Made by a program: the position numbers and the translations under genes. A stretch of DNA of 39,119 nucleotides from Candidatus Gastranaerophilales bacterium (GTDB taxonomy: Bacteria > Cyanobacteriota > Vampirovibrionia > Gastranaerophilales > JANQFW01), in the NCBI GenBank assembly GCA_028277625.1, contig JANQFW010000010.1, positions 1-39,119 of the forward strand, given 5' to 3'. How positions within the stretch are numbered: the stretch's first letter is position 1; every line of letters begins with the position of its first letter. Below, one piece after another: positions 9,966-17,863 of this stretch. The notes beneath the pieces are model-generated. The model worked only from the letters and a program-made list of their open reading frames with translations. It had not been told where the DNA came from and ran no database searches.

Positions 9966-10108
9966 AAAGTAAGTATATTTTTTTATTATGCGAACAGGGC
10001 ATAAATTTTGTTTTACAAACTTTTACAATGAAGTTTGTAAATCCTCAACTCTTCTAAATCTACTTGCTACTCGCTTGTCTCTGATTCTTAATCAGGGACT
10101 TTTTTTTT
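9966..10108 (+). ncRNA. Candidate structured small RNA (unnamed)
   Basis: Two hairpins in series lie in a region with no good gene. The first is a perfect 11-bp stem, TTTACAAACTT (10012-10022) with AAGTTTGTAAA (10031-10041) around an 8-base loop. The second is a classic intrinsic terminator at 10077-10108. A TATAGT at 9958-9963 could serve as a -10 box, giving a transcript of about 140 bases; the 5' end is a guess. It does not match any RNA family I can name. A 42-codon open frame from ATG 9988 crosses both hairpins but has no credible ribosome-binding site. Confidence 0.35.
10077..10108 (+). terminator. Strong intrinsic terminator in the intergenic region
   Basis: GTCTCTGATT (10077-10086), a three-base loop, AATCAGGGAC (10090-10099), then nine T to 10108. 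The stem has ten pairs including one G-U. The T tract is on the plus strand only, so it cannot serve the minus-strand ATPase gene that ends at 10167. Confidence 0.75.
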
Positions 10109-10166
10109 ACTCTTAATGTATGCTCGTCTTTTTCTTCCTCATCAAAAAATGCTTTAGATGTAATAT

Positions 10167-11366
10167 TTAATCAACTTCGCATAACCAATCAATAGCATTA
10201 ATTTGTTTAATTCCCTTATGTGATGTCATAGGAAATTCATCAAGTGTAAGCAAAAACTTGGGATTATGATCTTTTATGGAGTCTAATGGCTTTAGCTCTC
10301 TTACAAGAGTTTCCTCATTGTTGACAGTCTGAGCAACTTGATAATATTTGATATTTCCATCTTTTATCGCTACAAAGTCTATCTCTAAAGTTCCGATTTT
10401 TCCTACGTATATCTCATATCCTCGTCTTAGAAGCTCTAAATAGACAATATTTTCCAGAATATGTCCCCAATCAGTTTTCTTGGAGCCTAATAGAAAATAT
10501 CTTAGTCCAATATCAACAACATAATATTTTTCGCCGCTTTTTAAATGCTGTTTCCCTTTAACATCATATCTTCCAACGTGATATAAAATAAAGCTGTTAA
10601 CAAGAGCACTTAAGTAGTTTTCTACAGTCTGAGGTGAAATTTTTCTCCCATATGAGGTCATTGTATCACTTATTTTTTTGGGGGAAGAAATATTGCCAAT
10701 ATTATCAAGCATAAATTTAATAATACTTTCAAGCATATAAACATCTGAAATCTTGTTTCTTGCAACAACATCTTTTAGAATTACAGAATTATAAATACCG
10801 CTTAAGTAATCTTTTATAAGCTTTTTATCATTATCTAGTTCTAATGTATAGGGAAATGAACTATTTTCAAGGTAATTTCTATACTTTTTTGCCAAATCAG
10901 TCATATCTGAAAAAGTTGATAAATACTCTTTAAAAGATAAAGGTAACATCTGAATTTCAACATATCTTCCTGATAGCAAAGTTGATATCTCGCCTGAAAG
11001 CATATAGGCATTTGATCCGGTAAGATATAAATCAACATTTTTCTTTATAAACAAACTATCTACAGCTTTCTGAAAATCCGGAACGTTTTGAATTTCATCT
11101 AAAAATATATAGTTCATTTTATCTGGGATTAGTCGGCTTTTTATATATTTATACAGAATTTTATAGTCTGTTAGCTCTTCATAATCAACGTCTTCAAAGT
11201 TTATTGTAATAATTTGGCTTTTATCCACATTATTTTTCAATAAATAGTTTCGGAACATTTCAAAAAGCGTTGACTTACCGCATCCTCTAATCCCTGTTAT
11301 GATTTTTATAAGATGTTTATCTTTAAACCCTTTTAATTTTTCAATATACTCTTTTCTTTCAATCAT
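10167..11366 (-). CDS. AAA_14 / DUF4143 family ATPase
   Basis: A 399-residue P-loop ATPase of the widespread AAA_14 plus DUF4143 architecture, whose cellular role is not well established. Walker A is GIRGCGKS (25-32), Walker B is IFLDE (87-91), and a sensor-like YLTGSNAYMLSGEISTLLSG follows, then LPLSFKEYL, a typical segment of this family. The C-terminal half is DUF4143: YYVVDIGLRYFLLG, then GHILENIVYLELLRRGYEI and EIDFVAIKDGNIKYYQVA, the last resembling a PD-(D/E)XK nuclease core (E...D-x-V...Q-V-A). The length is normal for the family, and motifs look intact. It is a solitary gene, divergent from the MDR dehydrogenase pair. Family members are often linked speculatively with defence or mobile DNA, but nothing around this copy supports that. 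Confidence 0.88.
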   Translation of the reverse strand: MIERKEYIEKLKGFKDKHLIKIITGIRGCGKSTLFEMFRNYLLKNNVDKSQIITINFEDVDYEELTDYKILYKYIKSRLIPDKMNYIFLDEIQNVPDFQKAVDSLFIKKNVDLYLTGSNAYMLSGEISTLLSGRYVEIQMLPLSFKEYLSTFSDMTDLAKKYRNYLENSSFPYTLELDNDKKLIKDYLSGIYNSVILKDVVARNKISDVYMLESIIKFMLDNIGNISSPKKISDTMTSYGRKISPQTVENYLSALVNSFILYHVGRYDVKGKQHLKSGEKYYVVDIGLRYFLLGSKKTDWGHILENIVYLELLRRGYEIYVGKIGTLEIDFVAIKDGNIKYYQVAQTVNNEETLVRELKPLDSIKDHNPKFLLTLDEFPMTSHKGIKQINAIDWLCEVD

Positions 11367-11505
11367 ACTAACTAAAACCTTTTTTATTCCATTGTAACTC
11401 TATTTTTTTTTAAAATCAATAATTTTTTAAAATAAACTTAAAAAAATATTAGAAAAATAGATTTTTTTAAAGTAGAATATTTTTTTTAAAATAGAAAATC
11501 GGAAA

Positions 11506-11544
11506 GTAAACGAATTCTCAGGCATAATAATAAAAGTTTAAATT
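11506..11544 (+). promoter_or_regulatory. Three-block upstream motif, copy A
   Basis: GTAAAC (11506-11511), CTCAGG (11517-11522) and AAAGTTTAAATT (11533-11544). The same three blocks, in the same order and nearly the same spacing, precede the PilZ gene at 34834-34873. It overlaps a 14-bp perfect palindrome GTTTAAATTTAAAC at 11536-11549. A further inverted repeat AAGTTTA/TAAACTT lies at 11567-11590. The arrangement lies 60-140 bases before the first MDR dehydrogenase gene, a suitable place for a promoter or operator. Confidence 0.45.
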
Positions 11545-11648
11545 TAAACCAGAATAAAATATTGTAAAGTTTAATTTATGAACTAAACTTAACTTATAGT
11601 AGTATTAATATTTCCTTAAAATAAATAGAAAAATTTAAAATAAATAAA

Positions 11649-12710
11649 ATGAAAACAGCAGTTAGTACAACTGAACAAAATTTAAGGATAAAAGAGGCAG
11701 AGCTACCAACAATTGAGCACTCCGGTGCAATTGTAAGAATTTTGGGTTGTGGCTTGTGCGGATCTGACTTGGTTAAAATCAAGGACAAAAACGGCTTAGA
11801 AAATATTGTCCACGGTCACGAAATAGTGGGCAATATTGTTGAAATAAAAACACTAAATAAAAATATCCACCTTAAAAAAGGAGATACCATCGTTGCAGGG
11901 CATCACGTGCCGTGCTATGAATGCCACTATTGCAATAATAAAAACTATTCAATGTGTTCTAAGTTTAAGCAAACTAATTTTGTGCCGGGCGGGTTTAGTG
12001 AATATATTTTTCTTTCTGAAGATCACCTTGAGCATACAGCTATTAAAGTTCCTGATAATCTATCAGAGGTAGAGGCTTCGTTCTGTGAGCCGGCAGCTTG
12101 TTGCATCAGAGCAATAAAAAGGGCCGAAACAAAACAAAATGATAAAGTTATAATTATTGGCTTAGGCTCAATTGGCATAATAATGGGACAAGTTGCAAAG
12201 CACTATGGTGCTTATGTAATAGGTTGTGATCTGATTGATGAGAGAATTAAAGCAGCTGAAAACCTTGGGTTTGACGAAAGTATAAAGTTTGAAAGCCAAG
12301 AAATAACTTCAAAATATATAATAAAACAATGCAACGATATCGGTGCTGATCAAGTATTTTTAACTTCAGGCAGCAAAAGCAGCCTTGATTTGGCTATAAA
12401 ATCTGTGAGAAATGGTGGAAAAATAATAGTTTTTTCTAGTATTTCATCGCCCTATGCTTATATTCATAACAATGATATATATTATAAAGAGTTATCTATA
12501 ATAGGGTGTTACTCTGCCTCGCCGGAGGACTTAAAGGATTCAATAGCTATGTTGGGTAAAGGCATTATAAAAACCGACAACTTAACCACTGTTTATGATT
12601 TTGATGATATTAACCTTGCAATAGATGACACTGTTAACAACAAGATAATAAAGGCTTATATAAAAATAAGTCAAAACAAAAATGACACAAATAAGGAGCA
12701 GTTTAAATAA
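11649..12710 (+). CDS. Zinc-dependent MDR dehydrogenase (first of pair)
   Basis: A 353-residue medium-chain dehydrogenase/reductase that should oxidise an alcohol or polyol (or reduce the carbonyl) with NAD(P). Catalytic zinc ligands are in GCGLCGSD (Cys) and VHGHEIVG (His-Glu). The structural zinc lobe has CYECHYCNNKNYSMC, spacing C-x2-C-x2-C-x7-C. The Rossmann loop is IIIGLGSIG. The overall pattern resembles threonine/sorbitol-type dehydrogenases, but the substrate is not identifiable. The ATG at 11649 lacks a strong Shine-Dalgarno sequence. The stop codon overlaps the start of the next gene by one base, so the two are one operon and probably translationally coupled. Its upstream region carries palindromic, potentially regulatory sequence. 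Confidence 0.87.
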   Translation: MKTAVSTTEQNLRIKEAELPTIEHSGAIVRILGCGLCGSDLVKIKDKNGLENIVHGHEIVGNIVEIKTLNKNIHLKKGDTIVAGHHVPCYECHYCNNKNYSMCSKFKQTNFVPGGFSEYIFLSEDHLEHTAIKVPDNLSEVEASFCEPAACCIRAIKRAETKQNDKVIIIGLGSIGIIMGQVAKHYGAYVIGCDLIDERIKAAENLGFDESIKFESQEITSKYIIKQCNDIGADQVFLTSGSKSSLDLAIKSVRNGGKIIVFSSISSPYAYIHNNDIYYKELSIIGCYSASPEDLKDSIAMLGKGIIKTDNLTTVYDFDDINLAIDDTVNNKIIKAYIKISQNKNDTNKEQFK

Positions 12711-13741
12711 TGAAAGCAGCCTTATTTTACGGACCTAATGACGTAAAACTAGAAGATATACCAAAACCTCAAATAGGACCGGATGAAGTGCTAATAAAAG
12801 TGAAGGTAGCGCTTACTTGCGGCACTGATGTAAAAACATTTAGAAGGGGGCATCCTGTAATCATCAAAAGCATTCCATCTTCTTTTGGGCATGAACTTTC
12901 TGGGGTGATTGAGGAAGTCGGTGAGAACGTAACAAATTTTTCTGTTGGTCAAAGAGTAGTAGCTGCTAATACAGCCCCTTGTCAAAAATGTTATTATTGC
13001 GATATCGGTGAGTATAATTTATGCGAAGATCTTGAAATTTTGAATGGTGCTTTTTCTGAGTATATAAAAATACCTGCAAGCATTGTTAAACAGAATTTAT
13101 TGCCTATACCTGATCATGTAAGTTTTGAGGAGGCAGCTTTTACAGAGCCTTTTGCAAATGTGTTAAACGGATTTGAAAAAACAGAAATAAAGCCGGGGCA
13201 GACAGTAGGTGTAATAGGAATCGGGCCCATTGGATTGATGTTTGTAAAGCTTGCAAAATTTAAAGGTGCCAATGTTATTGCAATGGGGCGAAATCCTCTT
13301 AAGCTGGAGCTTGCAAAAACTTTTGGCGGTGCTGATGAGGTAATAGATTTAACAAAAACTAACGATCCTATTAACGATATACTAAGCTACACAAAAGCAA
13401 GTAAAGGATTTGATGTAGTTATAGAGGCTGTTGGATTGCCTGAGGTTTGGGAAAAAAGTATTTCTCTTGTAAGGAAAGGTGGGACTGTTCATTTATTTGG
13501 CGGGTGTAAATCTGGAACATCAGTTAAATTTGATACTCGCCGATTGCATTATGACCAAATAAAAATTATAAGTGTATTTCATCATACACCGCATTATATA
13601 AAACGTTCTCTTAAGATGATTAGCAATGGCGAGATAGATTTTAAACCTTTGATAACAAAGTCAATGCCACTGGATAATGTTGTTGATGCGCTAAAAGATC
13701 ATGAAGCTGGAAAAGCCATTAAAATAGCTATTTATCCTTAA
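12710..13741 (+). CDS. Zinc-dependent MDR dehydrogenase (second of pair)
   Basis: A 343-residue paralogue-type partner of the preceding gene. It has the catalytic zinc motif TCGTDVKTF, SFGHELSGVIEEVG, structural-zinc cysteines in CQKCYYCDIGEYNLC (C-x2-C-x2-C-x7-C) and the coenzyme loop VIGIGPIGL. All expected zinc ligands are visible, so an active enzyme is likely. AAGGAG lies about 10 bases before the ATG, inside the end of the first gene. The two proteins are clearly diverged from each other, so they may catalyse different steps, or form a heteromer; both ideas are inference. Related paired MDR enzymes occur in sugar-alcohol and amino-polyol pathways, but no kinase, transporter or aldolase is adjacent to name a pathway. 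It is convergent with the next gene. Confidence 0.87.
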   Translation: MKAALFYGPNDVKLEDIPKPQIGPDEVLIKVKVALTCGTDVKTFRRGHPVIIKSIPSSFGHELSGVIEEVGENVTNFSVGQRVVAANTAPCQKCYYCDIGEYNLCEDLEILNGAFSEYIKIPASIVKQNLLPIPDHVSFEEAAFTEPFANVLNGFEKTEIKPGQTVGVIGIGPIGLMFVKLAKFKGANVIAMGRNPLKLELAKTFGGADEVIDLTKTNDPINDILSYTKASKGFDVVIEAVGLPEVWEKSISLVRKGGTVHLFGGCKSGTSVKFDTRRLHYDQIKIISVFHHTPHYIKRSLKMISNGEIDFKPLITKSMPLDNVVDALKDHEAGKAIKIAIYP

Positions 13742-13754
13742 AAAAATTTTAAAA

Positions 13755-14909
13755 TTATTTACTGATGTGACTTTCTGGACATCTGGGCTTTACTACAATG
13801 CTTTGCAGGCATTCAATAACATCATTGGGCTTTAACACCCCTTGGACAACATAATCTTTGATTAAATAGACAGTATTTGCTATTCGCATAAGCTTGTCGA
13901 ATTCTCTTCTAATTTCGACTTTTGCCTGATTAATGCCGATATTGTACCTGAATTCTTTAGCTTTTACCAAGTCAATTTCCGCAGGTATAGCATTATTCCA
14001 GTCTACGCCTCCACCTGCCCTAAGTATAGGTATAATATCTATCAAGTTATCCCATGCTGCCGGTGGCTTGCCTGCCAAGCCCAGGTCGAATTTGTAGGTT
14101 CTTTTATTTTGTTTTTCTTCAGCTATTTTTTTCTCTACTGCAAAAACGCTTTGACTTGCATCTTGTGCTTTTTTTAATGCGTTTTCTTCTCTTGCTATAT
14201 AATCGTATGCCTCTTTGTGCAACAAGCTTTCGGTTCTTAATTTTTCTGCATTATCTATTTCTTTGTTTCTTTTTTTTATTTCTGCATTTTCTTTTTTTAT
14301 TTTTTTATTAAATTTTTTAATGCAAGCCTGGCCTTTTGTTCGGGCATCTTGTAATTTTTCATACCGCAAACCGGATAATCCTGTAAGTCGTCCAAACAAC
14401 GAATCATAGGGCTGATATTTTTTAAACTCGTTTATTGAATCTATTGCATCTTTTAACTCTGGATATTCACCGTTATCATATAGCAAAAGTGATTCCCAGT
14501 CTTTAGAGTTTAGAGGAGGCGTATTCTTCTTTTTGGCAAGCGGCCATGGCATTTTTCTTTCAGTTTTTGCTATAACTAAATTTTCATAAATTTTAGTTCT
14601 TTTTGCAATCCTGCCTATAAATTTTTCATAAATTGCATCATCCAGCAGATATGGGGATATTACTTTATCAAAGTGCCTTTCTGACTCAAACAAGTTACCC
14701 TCAAATACTTCATTGATTTTATTAATAAATTTTGAGAAATGCCCTTTAAAGGGAGTACTTTTAAGCTTGCAAGCTTTGTCCGTGCAGTCTATAAGCATAT
14801 CTATTGTTGCTTTAGAACTTTTTAAGGGGGATTCATACCCATTTGCTAATTTTTTACCTGTATATTGTCTAATTAAGCAGTTATACGCCTGTAAGGATGA
14901 TACTGCCAT
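13755..14909 (-). CDS. Hypothetical protein with central coiled coil
   Basis: A 384-residue protein I do not recognise. The N-terminus (MAVSSLQAYNCLIRQYTGKK) is not a signal peptide, and there is no membrane helix. Residues about 205-275 are a strongly charged Lys/Glu helix (KKFNKKIKKENAEIKKRNKE) likely to form a coiled coil, flanked by mixed segments with conserved-looking Trp, Gly and Pro (DLGLAGKPPAAWDNL, RAGGGVDWNNAIPAEIDLVK). The protein ends in a short Cys-Pro-containing tail. It has a GGGTG-type sequence before its ATG and its own upstream region containing a nested inverted repeat. It is convergent with the dehydrogenase operon, with only 13 bases between stop codons. No function is proposed. 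Confidence 0.75.
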   Translation of the reverse strand: MAVSSLQAYNCLIRQYTGKKLANGYESPLKSSKATIDMLIDCTDKACKLKSTPFKGHFSKFINKINEVFEGNLFESERHFDKVISPYLLDDAIYEKFIGRIAKRTKIYENLVIAKTERKMPWPLAKKKNTPPLNSKDWESLLLYDNGEYPELKDAIDSINEFKKYQPYDSLFGRLTGLSGLRYEKLQDARTKGQACIKKFNKKIKKENAEIKKRNKEIDNAEKLRTESLLHKEAYDYIAREENALKKAQDASQSVFAVEKKIAEEKQNKRTYKFDLGLAGKPPAAWDNLIDIIPILRAGGGVDWNNAIPAEIDLVKAKEFRYNIGINQAKVEIRREFDKLMRIANTVYLIKDYVVQGVLKPNDVIECLQSIVVKPRCPESHISK

Positions 14910-14966
14910 TTTATTTCACCCACATACTTTTGATATTAGTTATGAATTAAGTAAAATATTACAATA

Positions 14967-15016
14967 AACAATATATTCTAAGAATATTATAACTAAATTT
15001 TAGTTAATATATTGTT
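14967..15016. repeat. Nested inverted repeat upstream of the hypothetical gene
   Basis: Outer arms AACAATATATT (14967-14977) and AATATATTGTT (15006-15016) are perfect complements. Between them, at 14991-15005, sits AACTAAATTTTAGTT, itself an inverted repeat. It lies 58-107 bases before the hypothetical gene at 14909 and could be an operator or an untranslated-leader hairpin. AT-rich DNA raises the chance of coincidence. Confidence 0.4.
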
Positions 15017-15039
15017 ACTGTATTAGCGGGTAGGGGACC

Positions 15040-15456
15040 TTAAATTTTTAATAATTCATCTAACTTATATTTTAATAATAGTGGATTATTCATTAATAAG
15101 TCTTTTGGGATAAAGTCAACGTTTAAGCTATCAGCTACTTCTTTAATATCATAGCTGCCTGATATTATAAGTATATTTTTAACTTTATCCTGGTGAACTT
15201 TCATATTTTTAACTAGCCAAGCTCCTGCATAGTTTTCGTTTGCTATGCTTTCCATTTCTAAGTCAGTTAAGAGCAAATCAAAAGGCTGTTCAGAAGCCAT
15301 GATTTTTTCTAAAGCACTTTGTGCGCTGCTAGCGCATACAATTTCCAGAGTATCTAGCCCATAAAAAGTTTTTATTAGTCCTGCGTGATGATTAAGCCAG
15401 TCGCAGATGTCATCGACTATTAGTATTCTATAATTTTTTGATTGATTATTTTCCAT
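15040..15456 (-). CDS. Stand-alone response-regulator receiver domain
   Basis: A 138-residue CheY-like receiver with no output domain. The acidic pair is Asp15-Asp16 (ILIVDDI), the phosphoacceptor is Asp65 (LLLTDLEME), the switch Ser/Thr is Ser99 (IISGS) and the invariant Lys is Lys118 (FIPKD). All residues needed for phosphorylation are present. Such proteins act by protein-protein contact, as in chemotaxis or phosphorelays. No histidine kinase is adjacent; the nearest, at 23658-25094, is 8 kb away and may or may not be its partner. It is divergent from glmS, with about 200 bases between starts. The ribosome-binding site is weak. Confidence 0.88.
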   Translation of the reverse strand: MENNQSKNYRILIVDDICDWLNHHAGLIKTFYGLDTLEIVCASSAQSALEKIMASEQPFDLLLTDLEMESIANENYAGAWLVKNMKVHQDKVKNILIISGSYDIKEVADSLNVDFIPKDLLMNNPLLLKYKLDELLKI

Positions 15457-15661
15457 AATACTAATATCGTAATCAATACTAAAAAAAGAGTAATCCCATA
15501 TTTAATTGAGGATGATTAGTCATTTATATTTAATATTTTTAACAAAACCAAAATCTTTATAATTTCTTTACCCAAAATTCTCGATTTAGATATTTTTTAA
15601 TTTTTTGAATGTGATATATTTTTAAAATACAGACTTAAAGAAGAGACGAGGTAAAATAAAA

Positions 15662-17503
15662 TTGTGCGGAATCATCGGTTATATAGGTAACAAGCAAGTT
15701 ATTCCAGTAATATTAAGCGGTCTAAGCAACCTTGAATACAGGGGTTATGACTCAGCAGGCATTGCATATTTAGAGAATAGCAATATTAATATATATAAAG
15801 CTCAAGGTAAACTACAAAACCTAAAAGACAAAACAGAAGGCCTAATGACTAATAACAGCCTAAATATAGGGATTGGACATATAAGATGGGCAACTCATGG
15901 CGTGCCAAATGAAACAAACGCCCATCCGCATGTCAGTTACGGCAATAAAGTAGCACTTGTTCATAATGGAATCATAGAAAACTATAAAGAATTAAAAGAT
16001 GATCTGGTTAAAAAAGGATATAATATACAATCTCAAACAGATACAGAAATTATTGTACACTTGATAGAAGAAAAATTGAAAGAAACACCGGATAAAACAA
16101 CAGCTATAAGAAACACATTAAACGATTTAGATGGGGCTTATGCTCTTGGTATTGTTTTTGCAGATGAACCTGAAACATTTTTTGCGGCAAGAAAATCTGC
16201 ACCGCTAATCGTAGGTATTGGCGAAGGTGAAAACTTTATAGCAAGTGATGTTCCGGCAATACTTGAATATACAAAAAAAGTAATATACCTGGAAGACAAT
16301 GAAATTGCTAAATTAACAAAAGATAATGTTGAAATATTCAATAAAGAAAATGAAAAAATAGAAAAAAAAGTAGAATTAATCCCATGGGAGCCTGTTGCAA
16401 TAGATAAAATGGGCTATAAGCATTTTATGCTAAAAGAAATACACGAACAGCCTAATGTTGTAAGGCAAACTCTTTCTGATAAATTACATAGTAGCGAAGA
16501 GCCAGTACAGCTAAATGAAGTAAAATTAAACGAAGAAGACTTAAAAAAGCTTGAAAGAATACAAATAATAGCTTGTGGCACTTCATTACACGCTGCAATG
16601 GTTGGTAAATACATAATAGAAGAGCTTGTAGAAATACCTGTGGATGTAGAAGCTTCAAGTGAATATATTTATAAAAAGAATATTTCTGGGAAAAACTCTT
16701 TAACTATTGGCATATCTCAATCAGGTGAGACCGCTGATACTTTAACTGCAATTAGGCAGTCAAAAGAAAAAGGCTCTCATATATTAATTATAACCAATAG
16801 AGTTGATTCAACCATGGCAAGAGAAGCAGATAGCTTATTGCCAATAAATGCAGGTATTGAAGTAAGTGTAGCAGCAACAAAATCTTATACTGCACAGTTG
16901 TTAGCATTGTATTTACTTGCTCTTAACCTTGCTGAAGTAAAAAAATCTGTAAGTAGTGAAAAGTTAACGCTTTTAAAAGAAGAACTTTTAAAGACACCTC
17001 AACAAATAGAAATCATGTTGAGCAACAAAAAAGCTATTCAGCAATGCGCAAGAAAATACTATGACACAAGAGACTTTATTTATATTGCAAGGGGTATTAA
17101 CTTCCCTGCGGCGCTTGAGGGTGCATTAAAGCTTAAAGAAATAAGTTATATAAATGCAACCGGCTATCCGGCTGGTGAATTAAAGCATGGCCCTATTGCA
17201 ATGCTGGATAATACCATACCGGTACTTTCAATTCTTGTGCCTGGTACTGTGTACGAAAAGGTTTTATCTAACAGTGAAGAATCAAAAGCGAGAGATGCCA
17301 GCATTATTGCGGTTACGTCTTCTGAAGATGAAAAATTAGACTCTATTTTTGATTATATTATTAGAATTCCGCAAACCGATGAGTTAATATCACCAATAAT
17401 TACAACTGTTCCACTTCAATTATTGGCGTATTATATAGCTGAATTCCTTGGTAAGGACGTTGATCAGCCAAGAAATCTGGCAAAATCTGTAACTGTAGAG
17501 TAG
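15662..17503 (+). CDS. glmS: Glutamine--fructose-6-phosphate aminotransferase (isomerising)
   Basis: Makes glucosamine-6-phosphate from fructose-6-phosphate and glutamine, the first committed step to UDP-GlcNAc for peptidoglycan and lipopolysaccharide, in the cytoplasm. The 613 residues match the family. Translation starts at TTG 15662, giving MCGIIGYIGN, so Cys2 becomes the N-terminal nucleophile of the glutaminase domain; GAGG lies upstream. HIRWATHG, HPH and HNGIIENY follow. Two SIS sugar-isomerase domains come next: CGTSLHAAMVGKY with SQSGETADT, and YIARGINFPAALEGALKLKE with ELKHGPIA. The C-terminus DQPRNLAKSVTVE is the conserved tail. No glmS ribozyme is seen; the leader is short and AT-rich. 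A strong terminator follows directly. Confidence 0.97.
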   Translation: MCGIIGYIGNKQVIPVILSGLSNLEYRGYDSAGIAYLENSNINIYKAQGKLQNLKDKTEGLMTNNSLNIGIGHIRWATHGVPNETNAHPHVSYGNKVALVHNGIIENYKELKDDLVKKGYNIQSQTDTEIIVHLIEEKLKETPDKTTAIRNTLNDLDGAYALGIVFADEPETFFAARKSAPLIVGIGEGENFIASDVPAILEYTKKVIYLEDNEIAKLTKDNVEIFNKENEKIEKKVELIPWEPVAIDKMGYKHFMLKEIHEQPNVVRQTLSDKLHSSEEPVQLNEVKLNEEDLKKLERIQIIACGTSLHAAMVGKYIIEELVEIPVDVEASSEYIYKKNISGKNSLTIGISQSGETADTLTAIRQSKEKGSHILIITNRVDSTMAREADSLLPINAGIEVSVAATKSYTAQLLALYLLALNLAEVKKSVSSEKLTLLKEELLKTPQQIEIMLSNKKAIQQCARKYYDTRDFIYIARGINFPAALEGALKLKEISYINATGYPAGELKHGPIAMLDNTIPVLSILVPGTVYEKVLSNSEESKARDASIIAVTSSEDEKLDSIFDYIIRIPQTDELISPIITTVPLQLLAYYIAEFLGKDVDQPRNLAKSVTVE

Positions 17504-17514
17504 TAAAATAATAA

Positions 17515-17541
17515 AAATCCTCCTAAAAAGGAGGATTTTTT
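17515..17541 (+). terminator. Intrinsic terminator of glmS
   Basis: AAATCCTCCT (17515-17524), loop AAAA, AGGAGGATTT (17529-17538), followed by T to 17541: a perfect ten-pair stem. Its descending arm contains an AGGAGG sequence that is sequestered in the hairpin. Confidence 0.85.
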
Positions 17542-17593
17542 AACTTGAAGCCGAGCAAGTCGACGCAAAGCAAGGCAAAAAAAGGAAAACTTT

Positions 17594-17758
17594 ATGAAGT
17601 TGGAAATTAAACACTTTACATTGGAAAACAAAAAAAAACTAACCACAGATGATATTGAGCAAAACATACAAAAAAAGGGCTACACTCCTTTAAGGTGGTC
17701 AATAGTCGAAACCAACCAAAAAAATATCTTATTAGATACGGTTGTTATAAAAAATTAA
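17594..17758 (+). CDS. Small conserved-looking protein of 54 residues
   Basis: An ATG at 17594, preceded by AAAGGA at a normal distance, opens 54 codons to TAA at 17756. The product starts MKLEIKHFTLENKKKL, continues with DDIEQNIQKKGYTPLRW and ends LLDTVVIKN. It has balanced composition (Lys, Glu, Thr, Ile, a Trp), no membrane helix and no signal peptide, and looks like a folded small protein, not a chance frame. It sits between the glmS terminator and pgi, so it would need its own promoter or readthrough. No family recognised. The spacing to pgi (105 bases) allows co-transcription. Confidence 0.6.
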   Translation: MKLEIKHFTLENKKKLTTDDIEQNIQKKGYTPLRWSIVETNQKNILLDTVVIKN

Positions 17759-17863
17759 TAAAACTGCTCAACAGGTAAATTGCACTATGCACATTTATTA
17801 CTATCATTTTATTACTTAGCATGTAAAATAAGAAATAATTAGTACAATAAAAAGGAGCAAAAA

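Larger units (their letters stand above)
9650..10166. other. 517-bp intergenic region between coiled-coil and ATPase genes
   Basis: It contains the leader and promoter of the coiled-coil gene (minus strand; a TATAAT on that strand lies at 9884-9879 with only a weak T-rich -35) and, on the plus strand, two strong hairpins at 10012-10041 and 10077-10108. A perfect TTGACA occurs at 9861-9866 on the plus strand, but no -10 box lies at a normal distance. The hairpins are listed separately as a candidate small RNA. Confidence 0.6.

Noticed and set aside
9988-10116. 42-codon plus-strand open frame MRTGHKFCFTNF... across the intergenic hairpins
   Set aside because: It runs through both the 11-bp hairpin and the terminator, has no ribosome-binding site, and its composition follows the T-rich hairpin DNA.
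10052-10166. Protein-like minus-strand reading (KAFFDEEEKDEHTLRVKKKS) just after the AAA_14 gene
   Set aside because: It has no usable start codon and is bounded upstream by a stop. Purine-rich AT DNA easily gives Lys/Glu-rich readings. A remnant of a lost gene cannot be excluded.
15457-15661. glmS ribozyme in the glmS leader
   Set aside because: The leader is AT-rich with no recognisable ribozyme core or pseudoknot, and the start codon follows a simple ribosome-binding site.
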